From: Paraburkholderia solisilvae
GTDB taxonomy: Bacteria > Pseudomonadota > Gammaproteobacteria > Burkholderiales > Burkholderiaceae
NCBI RefSeq assembly: GCF_902859875.1
Contig: NZ_CADIKF010000003.1
Coordinates: forward strand, 62,001 to 126,000
Reading direction: 5' to 3'
Length of the DNA stretch: 64,000 nucleotides
The notes under the pieces were generated by a model. The model saw nothing but the letters and a program-made list of their open reading frames with translations. It did no database searches and was not told the DNA's origin. Below, one piece after another: positions 1-9,999 of the stretch. The translations under genes and the position numbers were made by a program. Within the stretch, counting starts at the first letter, position 1. Each line of letters opens with the position of its first letter.

Positions 1-2
1 AC

Positions 3-209
3 GTTTGCCATGTGGGCAATCCAGGCGCCGTCATCGAACGTATCGCCGATGCCATGTCCGCCACGCTCGCCGATGAAGGGGCGGCAATGCCGCAAGACTT
101 CGTGGGGACGATGCGCGCCGAATGGGATGCGGGGCGCGTCTCCATGGAACCGCCCAAGGTTTTCATCCGGCCAGCCGGCAAGACCGCCGAAAAAACGCCA
201 TCGTCATAA
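3..209 (+). CDS. C-terminal fragment of an unidentified protein
   Basis: An open frame enters from the left edge and runs 68 codons to a TAA. I do not recognise the family. The tail is hydrophilic, has no membrane segment and ends in a Lys/Thr/Pro/Ser stretch. It is followed by a 185-bp spacer and then the propionyl-CoA synthetase gene on the same strand. It is probably the 3' end of a gene that starts outside the window, but a chance open frame in this GC-rich DNA cannot be excluded. An in-frame GTG at 12 is not a convincing start because nothing resembling a ribosome binding site precedes it. Confidence 0.4.
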   Translation, partial: VCHVGNPGAVIERIADAMSATLADEGAAMPQDFVGTMRAEWDAGRVSMEPPKVFIRPAGKTAEKTPSS

Positions 210-394
210 GCGGCGGCGCCCGTCCGGGAAGCTCTTTTCACTACGCGGCGTCATGGTGAACCCGCGTTGTCCGCGCGTTCGCGCCTGCTCTATGCTGTGC
301 TCAACGCCACATCGGCACGCCGATTGCGTGCGCCGCATCATCGTTCGACCGAGCTCCGCTGACCTTCAGACGCAAGCCCAAAGGACCGCCGCCG

Positions 395-2338
395 ATGAAC
401 CGCTACCGCGAATTCCACCGCCGTTCGATCGAAGCGCCCGATGAATTCTGGCGCGACGAGGCCGCGCGCATCCATTGGCATACGCCGTTCGATACGGTGC
501 TCGACCGCTCGAACCCGCCGTTCGCGCGCTGGTTCGTCGGCGGGCGGACCAATCTGTGCCACAACGCGATCGACCGCCATCTCGCGCAACGCGCGCAGCA
601 GGACGCGTTGATCTACGTATCGACGGAGATCGGCATCGAGCGCCGCTATACGTATGCGGAGATGCATGCGGAAGTGAACCGCATGGCCGCGGTGATGCGC
701 TCGCTCGGCGTCGCGCGCGGCGAGCGCGTGCTGATCTATCTGCCGATGATTCCGGAAGCGGCGTTCGCGATGCTCGCATGCGCGCGTCTCGGTGCGATTC
801 ATTCCGTCGTGTTCGGCGGCTTCGCAGCGCCGAACCTCGCCGCGCGCATCGACGACGCGAAGCCGGCGCTGATCGTCACCGCCGATGCGGGCGCGCGCGG
901 CGGCAAGGTGATCGACTATGCGCCGCTAATCGACGAAGCCCTGTCGCGCGCCGCGCACAAGACGCCGCACGTGCTGCTGATCGACCGGCAACTGACGCCG
1001 GAGAAACTCAACGCGCCGTATCTGATCGACTACGAGCCGTTGCGCGAGCAGTTCTTCGATGCGCACGTGCCGTGCGAGTGGCTCGAATCGAACGAACCGT
1101 CGTACGTGCTGTACACGTCCGGCACCACCGGCCGTCCGAAGGGCGTGCAGCGCGACGTCGGCGGCTACGCGGTCGCGCTCGCCACATCGATGGAGTACAT
1201 CTTCGAAGGCCGCCCGGGCGACACGATGTTCACCGCCTCCGATATCGGCTGGGTGGTCGGGCACAGCTACATCATCTATGCGCCGCTGATCGCGGGCCTC
1301 ACCACCGTGATGTACGAAGGCATGCCGATTCGCCCGGACGGCGGCATCTGGTGGCGGCTCGTCGAGCAACACCGGATCAACCTGATGTTCACCGCGCCGA
1401 CCGCATTGCGCGTGCTGAAGAAACAGGACCCCGCGCTGATGAAGCAGGCCGATCTGTCGAGCCTGCGGACGCTCTTTCTCGCCGGCGAGCCGCTCGACGA
1501 GCCGACCGCGACGTGGGCGGCACAGTCGCTCGGCAAGCCGGTCGTCGACAACTACTGGCAAACCGAAACGGGCTGGCCGATTCTCGCGATCCAGCGTGGC
1601 GTCGAAGCGTTGCCGCCGAAACCCGGTTCGCCGGGCGTGCCGGTCTACGGCTACGACGTGACGCTGCGCGATGAAATAACCGGCGAGCCGTGCGCGCCGG
1701 GCGAGAAAGGTGTGCTCACGCTCGCGTATCCGCTGCCGCCGGGCTGCATGTCGACTGTATGGGGCGACGATGCGCGCTTTGTCAGCACTTATTGGGCGAA
1801 AAGCGGAACTAACGGCGGGACGAACAGCGCATCGAACGGCGAGTCAGGCGAACTGGTCTACTCGACCTTCGACTGGGGCGTGCAGGACGACAACGGCTAC
1901 GTGACGATTCTCGGCCGCACCGACGACGTGATCAACATCGCCGGCCATCGGCTCGGCACACGCGAAATCGAAGAAGCGCTATCGGGCCACCACGCAGTGG
2001 CGGAGGTCGCGGTGGTGGGCGTGACGGACGCGCTCAAAGGACAGGTCGCGCTGGCGTTCACCGTGCTGCGCGATGCGGACCGCTATGCGTCCGGCGATGC
2101 ACGCGCGGCGCTCGAAGCGGACCTTGCGGCGACGGTGGACCGGCAGTTGGGAGCGATTGCGCGGCCGGCGCGCGTGCACGTCGTCGCGATGCTGCCGAAG
2201 ACGCGCTCCGGCAAGCTGCTGCGCCGCGCGATCGCGGCGCTCGCCGAGGGCCGCGATCCGGGCGATCTGCCGACCATCGAAGATCCGGCGGCGCTGCAGC
2301 AGATTCGCGACGCGCTACGGGTCGCGCAGATGCGCTAG
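395..2338 (+). CDS. prpE: Propionate--CoA ligase (PrpE-type acyl-CoA synthetase)
   Basis: Adenylate-forming enzyme that activates propionate (or acetate) to the acyl-CoA through an acyl-AMP in the cytoplasm; the usual outlet is the 2-methylcitrate cycle. The 647-residue protein has the whole ANL architecture: an N-terminal ACAS cap (residues 1-60), the phosphate-binding loop YTSGTTGRPKGVQ (about 240-252), the adenine-site segment YWQTETGWP (about 387-395) and the C-terminal catalytic lysine in KTRSGKLLRR (about 605). The wording around the P-loop (GVQRDVGG) is characteristic of PrpE rather than Acs. Length is close to the roughly 630 expected. The ATG has an AAAGGA ribosome site about 9 bp upstream. 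No prpB/C/D genes are adjacent, so this is a stand-alone copy. A Gly/Asn/Ser insertion near residues 470-485 looks like a flexible linker. Confidence 0.92.
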   Translation: MNRYREFHRRSIEAPDEFWRDEAARIHWHTPFDTVLDRSNPPFARWFVGGRTNLCHNAIDRHLAQRAQQDALIYVSTEIGIERRYTYAEMHAEVNRMAAVMRSLGVARGERVLIYLPMIPEAAFAMLACARLGAIHSVVFGGFAAPNLAARIDDAKPALIVTADAGARGGKVIDYAPLIDEALSRAAHKTPHVLLIDRQLTPEKLNAPYLIDYEPLREQFFDAHVPCEWLESNEPSYVLYTSGTTGRPKGVQRDVGGYAVALATSMEYIFEGRPGDTMFTASDIGWVVGHSYIIYAPLIAGLTTVMYEGMPIRPDGGIWWRLVEQHRINLMFTAPTALRVLKKQDPALMKQADLSSLRTLFLAGEPLDEPTATWAAQSLGKPVVDNYWQTETGWPILAIQRGVEALPPKPGSPGVPVYGYDVTLRDEITGEPCAPGEKGVLTLAYPLPPGCMSTVWGDDARFVSTYWAKSGTNGGTNSASNGESGELVYSTFDWGVQDDNGYVTILGRTDDVINIAGHRLGTREIEEALSGHHAVAEVAVVGVTDALKGQVALAFTVLRDADRYASGDARAALEADLAATVDRQLGAIARPARVHVVAMLPKTRSGKLLRRAIAALAEGRDPGDLPTIEDPAALQQIRDALRVAQMR

Positions 2339-2353
2339 CCTCGTTGGCGCTAT

Positions 2354-2368
2354 GAGTCACTGTGACTC
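2354..2368. repeat. Perfect 15-bp palindrome between prpE and mtnN
   Basis: GAGTCAC-T-GTGACTC is a perfect inverted repeat 15 bp after the prpE stop, in the gap between convergent prpE and mtnN. It has no T-run, so it is not a classical intrinsic terminator. It may be a short transcription-end hairpin or a protein site. Confidence 0.4.
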
Positions 2369-2452
2369 GCTGTGACGACTCGCTGCGCCTCACGGCGCAC
2401 GAACAGCGCGGCGCTCGCCGGCAGGACCGGCCCGCGAGCGTCTACCGCAAAC

Positions 2453-3280
2453 TCAACCGCGCGCTTGCAGGAAGCGCCGCAAAATCCCGCTCGAATACGT
2501 GCCGGCGATCTCGACCAGAAACGTCGAGAACGACGCTGGCGCGTGCACATCCGCGGTATCCGAAACGGTGCGCACGATCGCGCACGGCACGCCGTACTCG
2601 TAGCACACCTGCGCGATCGCGGCGCCTTCCATTTCCACCGCCAGCGCATCGGGCAGCGCCGCGCGCAGCGCATTGACCGCCGCCGCACTCGCGATGAACT
2701 GATCGCCGCTAATCACGAGACCGCGATGAACGCGCGGCTGCGCGGTCCGGAAACGCTCGGCCAGCGCGCCGCCCTCCTGCGCGATGAAGTCATCGCAAGC
2801 GGCGGCCAGCTGCGCAGCGAGCGCGGCATCGGCGTCGAAACGCGCGATGCCGAGCAGCGGCACTTCGAAGCGCGGAAAAAGCGGCGATGCGTCGAGATCG
2901 TGCTGCACCAGCGAATGCGCGACGACGATATCGCCGATCCGCACGTCGCGCCCGACGCCGCCGGCCACGCCGGTAAACACGACTGCCTCGACATCGAATG
3001 CGTGAATCAGCGCGCTGACGGTTGCGGCGGCGGCGACCTTGCCGATCCGCGCGAGCGTGACGACGCACGGGGTGCCGTGCACGGTGCCGATGTGATAGTC
3101 GCGCTGCCCGTGCGCGACGGTGCGCACCTCGCCTTCGGCGCCCATCGCGGCGACGAGATCGCCGAGTTCTTCGGGCAGCGCCGCCATCACGCCGAGCGGA
3201 CGGACGCCTGCCGTGACCCCGCTTGCGCGTGCATCACGCGCGAGCGGTTGCTTCGTTACCGCATCCTTCGCTTCGCTCAT
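2453..3280 (-). CDS. mtnN: 5'-methylthioadenosine/S-adenosylhomocysteine nucleosidase
   Basis: Cleaves adenine from MTA and SAH, clearing the by-products of polyamine synthesis, quorum-signal synthesis and methylation. The 275-residue product shows the nucleoside phosphorylase fold signatures: an N-terminal GVMAALPEEL segment, GVAGG near the middle, SGDQFI, the substrate-binding AVEMEGAAIAQVC and the catalytic-Asp region RTVSDTAD. It is slightly longer than the 230-residue E. coli enzyme because of about 30 extra residues at the N-terminus. I place the start at the ATG whose last bases overlap the uvrD stop (ATGA, 4 bp), which implies translational coupling and one transcript. A longer open frame upstream lies inside uvrD and is rejected. 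Confidence 0.87.
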   Translation of the reverse strand: MSEAKDAVTKQPLARDARASGVTAGVRPLGVMAALPEELGDLVAAMGAEGEVRTVAHGQRDYHIGTVHGTPCVVTLARIGKVAAAATVSALIHAFDVEAVVFTGVAGGVGRDVRIGDIVVAHSLVQHDLDASPLFPRFEVPLLGIARFDADAALAAQLAAACDDFIAQEGGALAERFRTAQPRVHRGLVISGDQFIASAAAVNALRAALPDALAVEMEGAAIAQVCYEYGVPCAIVRTVSDTADVHAPASFSTFLVEIAGTYSSGILRRFLQARG

Positions 3281-5634
3281 TCCACCGCCTGTAGTTTCGC
3301 GACCGCGAGCGCCAGCCACTTCTCGCCGTGCCGCTTGAATTTCACCTGGGCCTTGCCGTCGACGCCGCCGCCTTCGAGCGCGGTGATCGTGCCTTCGCCG
3401 AACTTCGTGTGGAACACCTGCTGCCCCACGCGAAAGCCGCTTTCGGCCGCGCGCTGCTCGTTCGCGAAGGCCGGCAGCGCGGCGGCCGATGCGCCGTCGT
3501 CGTAGCTCTTTTCGCGGCCCGAGCGACCGAACCAGTCGCGTCCCCAGCCCGCGTTGTCCGAACGGCCGCCCCAGCGTGCGCCGGCTTCGACCTTCGGCGT
3601 GAGCCACTTTAGCGTTTCTTGCGGAAGTTCGTCGAAAAACCGGCTGCGCACGTTGTAGCGCGTCTGGCCATGCAGCATCCGGCTCTGCGCGAACGACAGA
3701 TAGAGCCGCTCCTTCGCCCGCGTGATCGCGACATACATCAGGCGCCGCTCTTCCTCGAGGCCGTCGCTTTCCATCGCACTGTTCTCGTGCGGGAACAGCC
3801 CCTCTTCGAGACCGGTGATAAACACCGCGGTAAATTCAAGCCCCTTCGCCGAATGCACGGTCATCAACTGCACCGCGTCCTGGCCGGCTTGCGCCTGGTT
3901 GTCGCCCGCCTCGAGCGACGCGTGCGACAGGAAACCCGCAAGCGGCGTCATCGTGTCGGGATTCTGCGCGGGGTCCGCGGGGCCCGCCGGGTCGAACACG
4001 ACATTGGCCGGATCGTCCAGACCGTCCGCGAGTTCCGGCGCCGCCGTCGCGCCCGGGCGCAGCGGGATCGAGCGCGCGGGCGTGCCGAGCCCGTAGCCTT
4101 CCTCGCTGACGAACGCGGCCGCCGCGTTGACGAGTTCCTGCAAATTCTCGAGACGGTCCTGCCCTTCGCGCTCGTTCTCGTAAAAATCCGCGAGGCCGCT
4201 GCCGCGCACGACATGCTCGACCGTTTCCGGCAGGCTCATCTGCTGCGTTTCGGCGCGCAGCTTCGCGACGAGTGTGGCGAACGCGCCGAGGCTCGAACCG
4301 GCCTTGCCGGTCACGTACGGAATCGCCGCGGCCAGCGAACAGTTGTAGAGACGCGCCGCGTCGGCAAGCTGCTCGATCGAGCGCGCGCCGATGCCGCGCA
4401 CCGGGAAATTCACCACGCGCGCGAACGCGGTATCGTCGTTCGGGTTATCGATCAGGCGCAGATACGCGAGCGCGTGCTTCACTTCCTGGCGCTCGAAAAA
4501 GCGCAGGCCGCCGTACACGCGGTACGGAATGCCGACGTTCACAAGCGTGTGCTCGATCGCGCGCGACTGCGCATTGCTCCGGTACAGCACCGCGATTTCG
4601 CCGCGCGACAGGCCGGTGTGGATCAGCGCGCGAATCTCCTCGACAATCCACGCCGCTTCCTGCGTATCGGTCGCCGCCTCGTACACACGCACCGGCTCGC
4701 CGTGCCCCGCGTCGGTGCGCAGATTCTTGCCGAGCCGCCGCGCGTTGTGCGCGATCAGCTGGTTGGCCGCGTCGAGAATATGGCCGTGCGAGCGGTAGTT
4801 CTGCTCGAGCTTGATCAGATTGCGGACCTTGAACTCATCCTCGAAGTCGCGCATGTTGCCGACGTTCGCGCCGCGGAACGCGTAAATGGACTGGTCGTCG
4901 TCGCCGACCGCGAAAATCGCGTTGTGCTCGCCCGCGAGCAGCTTGAGCCACGCGTACTGCAGCTTGTTGGTGTCCTGGAACTCGTCGACGAGAATCTGCC
5001 GGAAACGCGCCTGGTAGTGCGCGCGCAGCGGCGCATTGTGCGCCAGCAGCTCATAACAGCGCAGCAGCAGTTCCGGAAAATCGACCACGCCTTCGCGCTG
5101 GCATTGCTGCTCGTATGCTTCATACAGCTCGACGAACTTGCGGTTGAAGGTGTCGGTCGCGTCGACGTCCTTCGGCCGCAGCCCCTGCTCCTTCGCGTTG
5201 TTGATGAAGTACTGCAGGTTCTTCGGCGGATATTTTTCGTCGTCGATATTGAGGCCTTTCATCAGCCGCTTGATCGCCGACAGCTGGTCCGCGGTGTCGA
5301 GAATCTGGAAGGTCTGCGGCAGGCCCGCGTCGCGAAAATGCGCGCGCAGCATGCGGTTGCACAGGCCGTGGAACGTGCCGATCCACATGCCGCGCGTATC
5401 GATCGGCATGAGCGCCGACAGGCGCGCCATCATCTCGCGCGCGGCCTTGTTCGTAAACGTCACCGCCAGCACCGTCGGCGGCGACGCGTAGCCGTGCTGG
5501 ATCAACCACGCGATACGCGTGATCAGCACGCGGGTCTTGCCGCTGCCGGCGCCCGCCAGAATGAGCGCCGGTTCGTTCGGCAACGTGACGGCGGCAAGTT
5601 GTTCGGGATTCAGGTTCGCGAGCAGATCGGGCAT
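3277..5634 (-). CDS. uvrD: UvrD/Rep-family superfamily 1 DNA helicase
   Basis: 3'-5' ATP-dependent helicase II of nucleotide excision and mismatch repair. From the chosen start the protein has 785 residues, matching beta-proteobacterial UvrD. Q-motif and Walker A (AGAGSGKT, 27-34), motif Ia (AVTFTNKAAREM), Walker B (LVDEFQDTN), motif III (GDDDQSIYAFRGA), motif IV (LEQNYRS), motif V (MTVHSAKGLEF) and motif VI (YVAITRAKERLYL) are all intact. The C-terminal 60 residues (from GFRVGQQVFH) are the Tudor-like tail that contacts RNA polymerase in UvrD/PcrA proteins. The open frame continues upstream to 5778, but that part crosses a 12-bp tandem repeat and has Ala/His/Ser-rich filler, so I start at the ATG before DLLANLNPEQ. 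No strong Shine-Dalgarno is visible. The stop overlaps the mtnN start. Confidence 0.93.
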   Translation of the reverse strand: MPDLLANLNPEQLAAVTLPNEPALILAGAGSGKTRVLITRIAWLIQHGYASPPTVLAVTFTNKAAREMMARLSALMPIDTRGMWIGTFHGLCNRMLRAHFRDAGLPQTFQILDTADQLSAIKRLMKGLNIDDEKYPPKNLQYFINNAKEQGLRPKDVDATDTFNRKFVELYEAYEQQCQREGVVDFPELLLRCYELLAHNAPLRAHYQARFRQILVDEFQDTNKLQYAWLKLLAGEHNAIFAVGDDDQSIYAFRGANVGNMRDFEDEFKVRNLIKLEQNYRSHGHILDAANQLIAHNARRLGKNLRTDAGHGEPVRVYEAATDTQEAAWIVEEIRALIHTGLSRGEIAVLYRSNAQSRAIEHTLVNVGIPYRVYGGLRFFERQEVKHALAYLRLIDNPNDDTAFARVVNFPVRGIGARSIEQLADAARLYNCSLAAAIPYVTGKAGSSLGAFATLVAKLRAETQQMSLPETVEHVVRGSGLADFYENEREGQDRLENLQELVNAAAAFVSEEGYGLGTPARSIPLRPGATAAPELADGLDDPANVVFDPAGPADPAQNPDTMTPLAGFLSHASLEAGDNQAQAGQDAVQLMTVHSAKGLEFTAVFITGLEEGLFPHENSAMESDGLEEERRLMYVAITRAKERLYLSFAQSRMLHGQTRYNVRSRFFDELPQETLKWLTPKVEAGARWGGRSDNAGWGRDWFGRSGREKSYDDGASAAALPAFANEQRAAESGFRVGQQVFHTKFGEGTITALEGGGVDGKAQVKFKRHGEKWLALAVAKLQAVE

Positions 5635-5725
5635 GTCGGGATGGGCAAGACGGCGGAAATCACGCAAAAGCGCCATGAGAAAGCAGGACGCGGGAGACAC
5701 GACAGACAGCGGCGCGACGCGAGCC

Positions 5726-5785
5726 GCTGACGCATGGGCTGACGCATGGACCGACACATAGGCCAACGCGTGGGCCAACGCATAC
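5726..5785. repeat. 12-bp tandem repeat, five units
   Basis: Two exact copies of gctgacgcatgg (5726-5749) are followed by three degenerate copies (accgacacatag, gccaacgcgtgg, gccaacgcatac). The array lies upstream of uvrD. The same 12-bp period recurs in three other intergenic regions of this window. Confidence 0.75.
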
Positions 5786-5843
5786 GCCGCGCGGCATGCC
5801 GCGCGCGAGCGGCAAACAAGGCGGCGGCGGCAAGCGGTCCGCC

Positions 5844-5849
5844 ATTATA
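5844..5849 (-). promoter_or_regulatory. Candidate -10 box for uvrD-mtnN
   Basis: A perfect TATAAT read on the minus strand, about 210 bp upstream of the uvrD start in otherwise very GC-rich DNA. No good -35 hexamer is visible 16-18 bp upstream of it, so the call rests on the -10 match alone. Confidence 0.35.
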
Positions 5850-5930
5850 AGTCGCGCCTGCCGCACGCGCGCCGTCGGCCGAATCGCCGCTCGAACCTCC
5901 GGCCGAAGGGCCGCCGGAGCGCGCACCCTT

Positions 5931-5936
5931 TATAAT
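5931..5936 (+). promoter_or_regulatory. Candidate -10 box for valS
   Basis: A perfect TATAAT 48 bp upstream of the valS ATG. The -35 region is GC-rich and has no recognisable hexamer, though a 7-bp inverted repeat (5897-5919) lies just upstream. Confidence 0.4.
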
Positions 5937-5983
5937 TCGAGGTTTCGAGCCTCTCTTCACGCATTTTTCGGCAGACTTCCACA

Positions 5984-8851
5984 ATGAGCGACAGCACGCT
6001 GGCCAAAAGCTTCGAGCCCCACACCATCGAGGCCGAATGGGGCCCCAAATGGGAACAACGCGGCTACGCCGCGCCCGCGATGCAGCCCGGCCGCCCCAAT
6101 TTCTCGATCCAGTTGCCGCCGCCGAACGTCACCGGCACGCTGCATATGGGCCACGCGTTCAACCAGACGATCATGGACGGCCTCACGCGCTACCACCGCA
6201 TGCTCGGCGAGAACACGCTGTGGGTGCCGGGCACCGACCACGCGGGCATCGCGACGCAGATCGTCGTCGAGCGGCAGCTCGATGCGCAGAAGGTGTCGCG
6301 CCACGACCTCGGCCGCGAGAAGTTCGTCGAGCGCGTGTGGGCATGGAAGCAGGAATCCGGCTCGACCATCACGAACCAGGTGCGGCGCCTCGGTGCATCG
6401 ATCGACTGGTCGCGCGAATACTTCACGATGGACGACAAGATGTCGGCCGCGGTGGCCGACGTATTCGTGCGTCTCTATGAGCAAGGGCTCATCTATCGCG
6501 GCAAGCGCCTCGTCAACTGGGACCCGGTGCTGCTCACCGCGGTGTCCGACCTCGAAGTGGTCAGCGAAGAGGAAAACGGCCATCTGTGGCATATCCAGTA
6601 CCCGCTCGCGGACGGCTCCGGCCATCTGACGGTCGCTACCACGCGCCCGGAAACGATGCTCGGCGACGTCGCGGTGATGGTGCATCCGGAAGACGAGCGC
6701 TACGCACATTTGATCGGCAAGACCGTGAAGCTGCCGCTCGCGGACCGCGACATTCCGGTCATTGCCGACGACTATGTAGACCGCGAATTCGGCACCGGCG
6801 TCGTCAAGGTAACGCCCGCGCACGACTTCAACGACTATCAGGTCGGCCAGCGCCACCAGTTGCCGCAAATCGAAATCCTGACGCTCGACGCGAAGATCAA
6901 CGACAACGCACCGCACGCGTACCGCGGGCTCGACCGCTTCGAGGCGAGAAAGCGCGTGGTCGAAGACCTCGACAAGCTCGGCCTGCTCGAATCGGTGAAG
7001 CCACACAAGCTGATGGTGCCGCGCGGCGATCGCACCAATGTCGTGATCGAACCGATGCTGACCGACCAGTGGTTCGTCGCGATGAGCAAGCCCGCGCCCG
7101 AAGGCACGTTCAATCCGGGCAAGTCGATCGCCGAAGCCGCGCTCGATGTGGTGCGCAACGGCGAGATCCGATTCGTGCCGGAAAACTGGACCACCACCTA
7201 CTACCAGTGGCTCGAGAACATCCAGGACTGGTGCATCTCGCGGCAGTTGTGGTGGGGCCATCAGATTCCCGCGTGGTACGGCGAAAACGGCGAAGTGTTC
7301 GTCGCGAAGACCGCCGAAGGCGCGCGCGAGAAGGCCGCGCAGCAAGGCTATAACGGGCCGCTCACGCGCGACCAGGACGTGCTCGACACCTGGTTCTCGT
7401 CGGCGCTCGTGCCGTTCTCGTCGCTCGGCTGGCCGGCGCAAACGCCCGAGCTGAAGGCGTTTCTGCCGTCGTCGGTGCTTGTCACCGGCTTCGACATCAT
7501 TTTCTTCTGGGTCGCGCGGATGGTCATGATGACCACCCACTTCACCGGTCAGGTGCCGTTCCACACGGTCTACGTGCACGGCCTCGTGCGCGATCACGAA
7601 GGCCAGAAGATGTCGAAGAGCAAGGGCAACACGCTCGATCCGCTCGACATCGTCGATGGCATCGCGCTCGACGCGCTGGTCGCGAAACGCACGACCGGCC
7701 TGATGAATCCGAAGAGCGCCGCGACCATCGAAAAGAAAACCCGCAAGGAGTTTCCGGACGGCATTCCCGCGTTCGGCACCGACGCGTTGCGCTTCACGAT
7801 GGCGTCGATGGCGACGCTCGGCCGCAACGTCAACTTCGACCTCGCGCGCTGCGAAGGCTATCGCAACTTCTGCAACAAGCTGTGGAACGCAACGCGCTTC
7901 GTGCTGATGAACTGCGAAGGCCACGACTGCGGCTTTTCCAAGCCCGGCGCCTGTGCGCCGGGCGACTGCGGCCCGGGCGGCTACACCGATTTCTCGCAGG
8001 CCGACCGCTGGATCGTATCGCTGCTGCAGCGGGTCGAGGCCGATGTCGCGAAGGGGTTCGCCGACTATCGTTTCGACAATGTGGCGAATGCCCTATATAA
8101 GTTCGTGTGGGACGAATACTGTGACTGGTACCTGGAGCTGGCCAAGGTGCAGTTGCAGACCGGCACGCCGGAACAGCAGCGCGCGACGCGCCGCACGCTG
8201 TTGCGCGTGCTCGAAGCGGTGCTGCGCCTGCTGCATCCGGTGATTCCGTTCATTACCGAAGCGCTGTGGCAAAAGGTGGCGCCGCTCACCGACGCGTACC
8301 CGGAAGGTGCCGCGCAAGGCGAAGCGTCGATCATGGTGCAGCCGTATCCGGTTGCGGAACCGAAAAAGATCGACGAGTCCGCCGAACAGTGGGCCGCCGA
8401 CCTGAAGGCCGTGATCGACGCGTGCCGCAACCTGCGCGGCGAGATGAACCTGTCGCCGGCGACCAGAGTGCCGCTGCTCGCGACCGGCAACGCCGGGCGG
8501 CTGAATACGTTCGCGCCCTATGCGCAGGCGCTTGCGCGGCTGTCGGAAGTGCGCATCATCGCCGACGAGGCGCAACTGGACCAGGACGCGCATGGCGCGC
8601 CGATTGCTATCGTAGGCAATGACAAGCTGGTCCTGAAGGTGGAGATCGATATCGCCGCCGAACGGGAGCGCCTGTCGAAAGAGATTGCGAGATTGAACGG
8701 CGAAGTGTCGAAGTGCAACGCCAAGCTGCAGAACGAGAGCTTCGTTGCGAGGGCACCGGCCGCCGTGGTTGAGCAGGAGCAGAAAAGGCTGGCAGAATAC
8801 CAGACTGCTATCGGCAAGCTGACGGCGCAACTGACGCGCCTGCCGGCCTGA
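5984..8851 (+). CDS. valS: Valyl-tRNA synthetase
   Basis: Class I aminoacyl-tRNA synthetase charging tRNA-Val, with an editing domain that clears Thr-tRNA-Val. The 955-residue protein has the HIGH motif as HMGH (54-57) and the KMSKS motif (about 541-545, KMSKSKGN). The CP1 editing region between them includes [14 protein letters not shown] helical anticodon-binding domain follows, and a C-terminal coiled coil (about 885-953) forms the tRNA-contacting arm. A short Cys/Gly-rich insertion (around 646-668, with four cysteines) sits after the catalytic half; I believe related beta-proteobacterial enzymes share it, but cannot check. The start ATG follows a 20-bp AT-richer leader. galU follows 112 bp downstream on the same strand. 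Confidence 0.96.
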   Translation: MSDSTLAKSFEPHTIEAEWGPKWEQRGYAAPAMQPGRPNFSIQLPPPNVTGTLHMGHAFNQTIMDGLTRYHRMLGENTLWVPGTDHAGIATQIVVERQLDAQKVSRHDLGREKFVERVWAWKQESGSTITNQVRRLGASIDWSREYFTMDDKMSAAVADVFVRLYEQGLIYRGKRLVNWDPVLLTAVSDLEVVSEEENGHLWHIQYPLADGSGHLTVATTRPETMLGDVAVMVHPEDERYAHLIGKTVKLPLADRDIPVIADDYVDREFGTGVVKVTPAHDFNDYQVGQRHQLPQIEILTLDAKINDNAPHAYRGLDRFEARKRVVEDLDKLGLLESVKPHKLMVPRGDRTNVVIEPMLTDQWFVAMSKPAPEGTFNPGKSIAEAALDVVRNGEIRFVPENWTTTYYQWLENIQDWCISRQLWWGHQIPAWYGENGEVFVAKTAEGAREKAAQQGYNGPLTRDQDVLDTWFSSALVPFSSLGWPAQTPELKAFLPSSVLVTGFDIIFFWVARMVMMTTHFTGQVPFHTVYVHGLVRDHEGQKMSKSKGNTLDPLDIVDGIALDALVAKRTTGLMNPKSAATIEKKTRKEFPDGIPAFGTDALRFTMASMATLGRNVNFDLARCEGYRNFCNKLWNATRFVLMNCEGHDCGFSKPGACAPGDCGPGGYTDFSQADRWIVSLLQRVEADVAKGFADYRFDNVANALYKFVWDEYCDWYLELAKVQLQTGTPEQQRATRRTLLRVLEAVLRLLHPVIPFITEALWQKVAPLTDAYPEGAAQGEASIMVQPYPVAEPKKIDESAEQWAADLKAVIDACRNLRGEMNLSPATRVPLLATGNAGRLNTFAPYAQALARLSEVRIIADEAQLDQDAHGAPIAIVGNDKLVLKVEIDIAAERERLSKEIARLNGEVSKCNAKLQNESFVARAPAAVVEQEQKRLAEYQTAIGKLTAQLTRLPA

Positions 8852-8963
8852 TCGACGCCGCGCCACCCGCGCCGCGTCGACGGATGAGGTCGATCCGCAA
8901 CGCGGCATGGCCGACCACCGAACGGCCCACTGCAAGGCCAACCAATTACCAGGGGTAACACGC

Positions 8964-9845
8964 ATGCTAAAAGTTACAAAAGCAGTTTTTCCGGTAGCAG
9001 GTCTTGGCACACGGTTCCTCCCGGCCACCAAAGCCAGTCCGAAGGAAATGCTGCCGATCGTCGACAAGCCGCTGATCCAGTACGCAGTCGAAGAAGCGAT
9101 GGCCGCCGGCATCACCGAAATGATCTTCGTGACCGGCCGCAGCAAGCGCGCGATCGAAGACCACTTCGATAAATCGTATGAGATCGAGGCGGAGCTCGAA
9201 GCGCGCGGCAAGTCGAAGCTGCTCGAACTCGTGCGCAGCATCAAGCCGAGCCATGTCGACTGCTTCTATGTGCGCCAGCCGGAAGCGCTCGGCCTCGGCC
9301 ATGCGGTGCTGTGCGCGGAGAAGCTGGTCGGCGACAACCCGTTCGCGGTAATTCTCGCGGACGACCTGCTGTACGGCACGCCGCCGGTCATGACGCAGAT
9401 GATCGAGGTGTTCGACCACTATCACAGCTCGGTGATCGGCGTCGAAGAGATTCCGCACGACGAGACGAAGTCGTACGGCATCGTCGACGGCAAGGAATGG
9501 GAAGACGCGATCATCAAGATGTCTGGCATCGTCGAGAAGCCGGCGCCGGAAAATGCGCCGTCCAATCTCGGCGTGGTCGGCCGCTATGTGCTGAAGCCGC
9601 GCATCTTCGAACATATCCGCGCACTGAAGCCGGGCGCCGGCGGCGAGCTGCAGCTGACCGACGCGATCCAGTCGCTGCTCAACGACGAGCAGGTGCTCGC
9701 GTACAAGTATCACGGCACGCGTTTCGACTGCGGCAGCAAGCTCGGCTATCTGAAGGCAACCGTCGAATTCGCGCTGCGCCATCCGGAAGTGGCGGCCGAT
9801 TTCGAGCAGTATTTGCGTACGCGTTCGCCGGTGCTGGAGGGCTGA
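8964..9845 (+). CDS. galU: UTP--glucose-1-phosphate uridylyltransferase
   Basis: Makes UDP-glucose from UTP and glucose-1-phosphate for LPS, exopolysaccharide and trehalose pathways. The 293-residue protein has the nucleotidyltransferase signature [19 protein letters not shown] starting at residue 13, the Mg-binding ILADDLL segment and the sugar-binding GVVGRYVL and FDCGSKLGY motifs of bacterial GalU. I start at the ATG with an AGGGGT ribosome site 8 bp upstream; the 19 extra upstream codons do not look like GalU. A strong hairpin terminator follows 115 bp after the stop. Confidence 0.95.
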   Translation: MLKVTKAVFPVAGLGTRFLPATKASPKEMLPIVDKPLIQYAVEEAMAAGITEMIFVTGRSKRAIEDHFDKSYEIEAELEARGKSKLLELVRSIKPSHVDCFYVRQPEALGLGHAVLCAEKLVGDNPFAVILADDLLYGTPPVMTQMIEVFDHYHSSVIGVEEIPHDETKSYGIVDGKEWEDAIIKMSGIVEKPAPENAPSNLGVVGRYVLKPRIFEHIRALKPGAGGELQLTDAIQSLLNDEQVLAYKYHGTRFDCGSKLGYLKATVEFALRHPEVAADFEQYLRTRSPVLEG

Positions 9846-9959
9846 AGGTGCGCTGTGGTTGTGCGGTGGCGGAACACCGTCATCGCACGACGCGGCAATG
9901 CAGTGGCCGCGCGATAGCAGTGCGGTAACGCTGCGGTAGCAAGAGCAGCAGCTTAAATC

Positions 9960-9999
9960 AAAAGGCGCGATGCCTGGATCCACAGACATCGCGCCTTTT
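9960..9999 (+). terminator. Intrinsic terminator after galU
   Basis: A 13-bp perfect stem (aaaaggcgcgatg, 9960-9972, with catcgcgcctttt, 9987-9999), a 14-nt loop and T residues at the 3' side of the stem. Because both arms carry the A/T ends it could work in either direction. It separates galU from the CDI island. Confidence 0.8.

Larger units (their letters stand above)
5635..5983. other. Divergent intergenic region uvrD/valS
   Basis: 349 bp without a gene. It holds a five-unit 12-bp tandem array (5726-5785), a TATAAT on the minus strand (5844-5849) suited to uvrD, a CTCCGGC/GCCGGAG inverted repeat (5897-5919) and a TATAAT on the plus strand (5931-5936) suited to valS. Confidence 0.6.

Noticed and set aside
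3281..3607. N-terminal extension of MtnN inside uvrD
   Set aside because: It lies wholly within uvrD coding sequence and is Arg-rich; the ATGA overlap gives a natural start.
3619..5730. 703-codon plus-strand frame opposite uvrD
   Set aside because: It is the exact antisense of uvrD; composition is Arg/Val/Leu/His-rich as expected for the shadow of a GC-rich gene, with no family motif.
5635..5778. N-terminal extension of UvrD (48 extra codons)
   Set aside because: It crosses a 12-bp tandem repeat and is Ala/His/Ser filler; UvrD proteins begin close to the DLLANLNPEQ segment.
5957..7924. 655-codon minus-strand frame opposite valS
   Set aside because: Antisense shadow; the plus strand carries complete ValS motifs.
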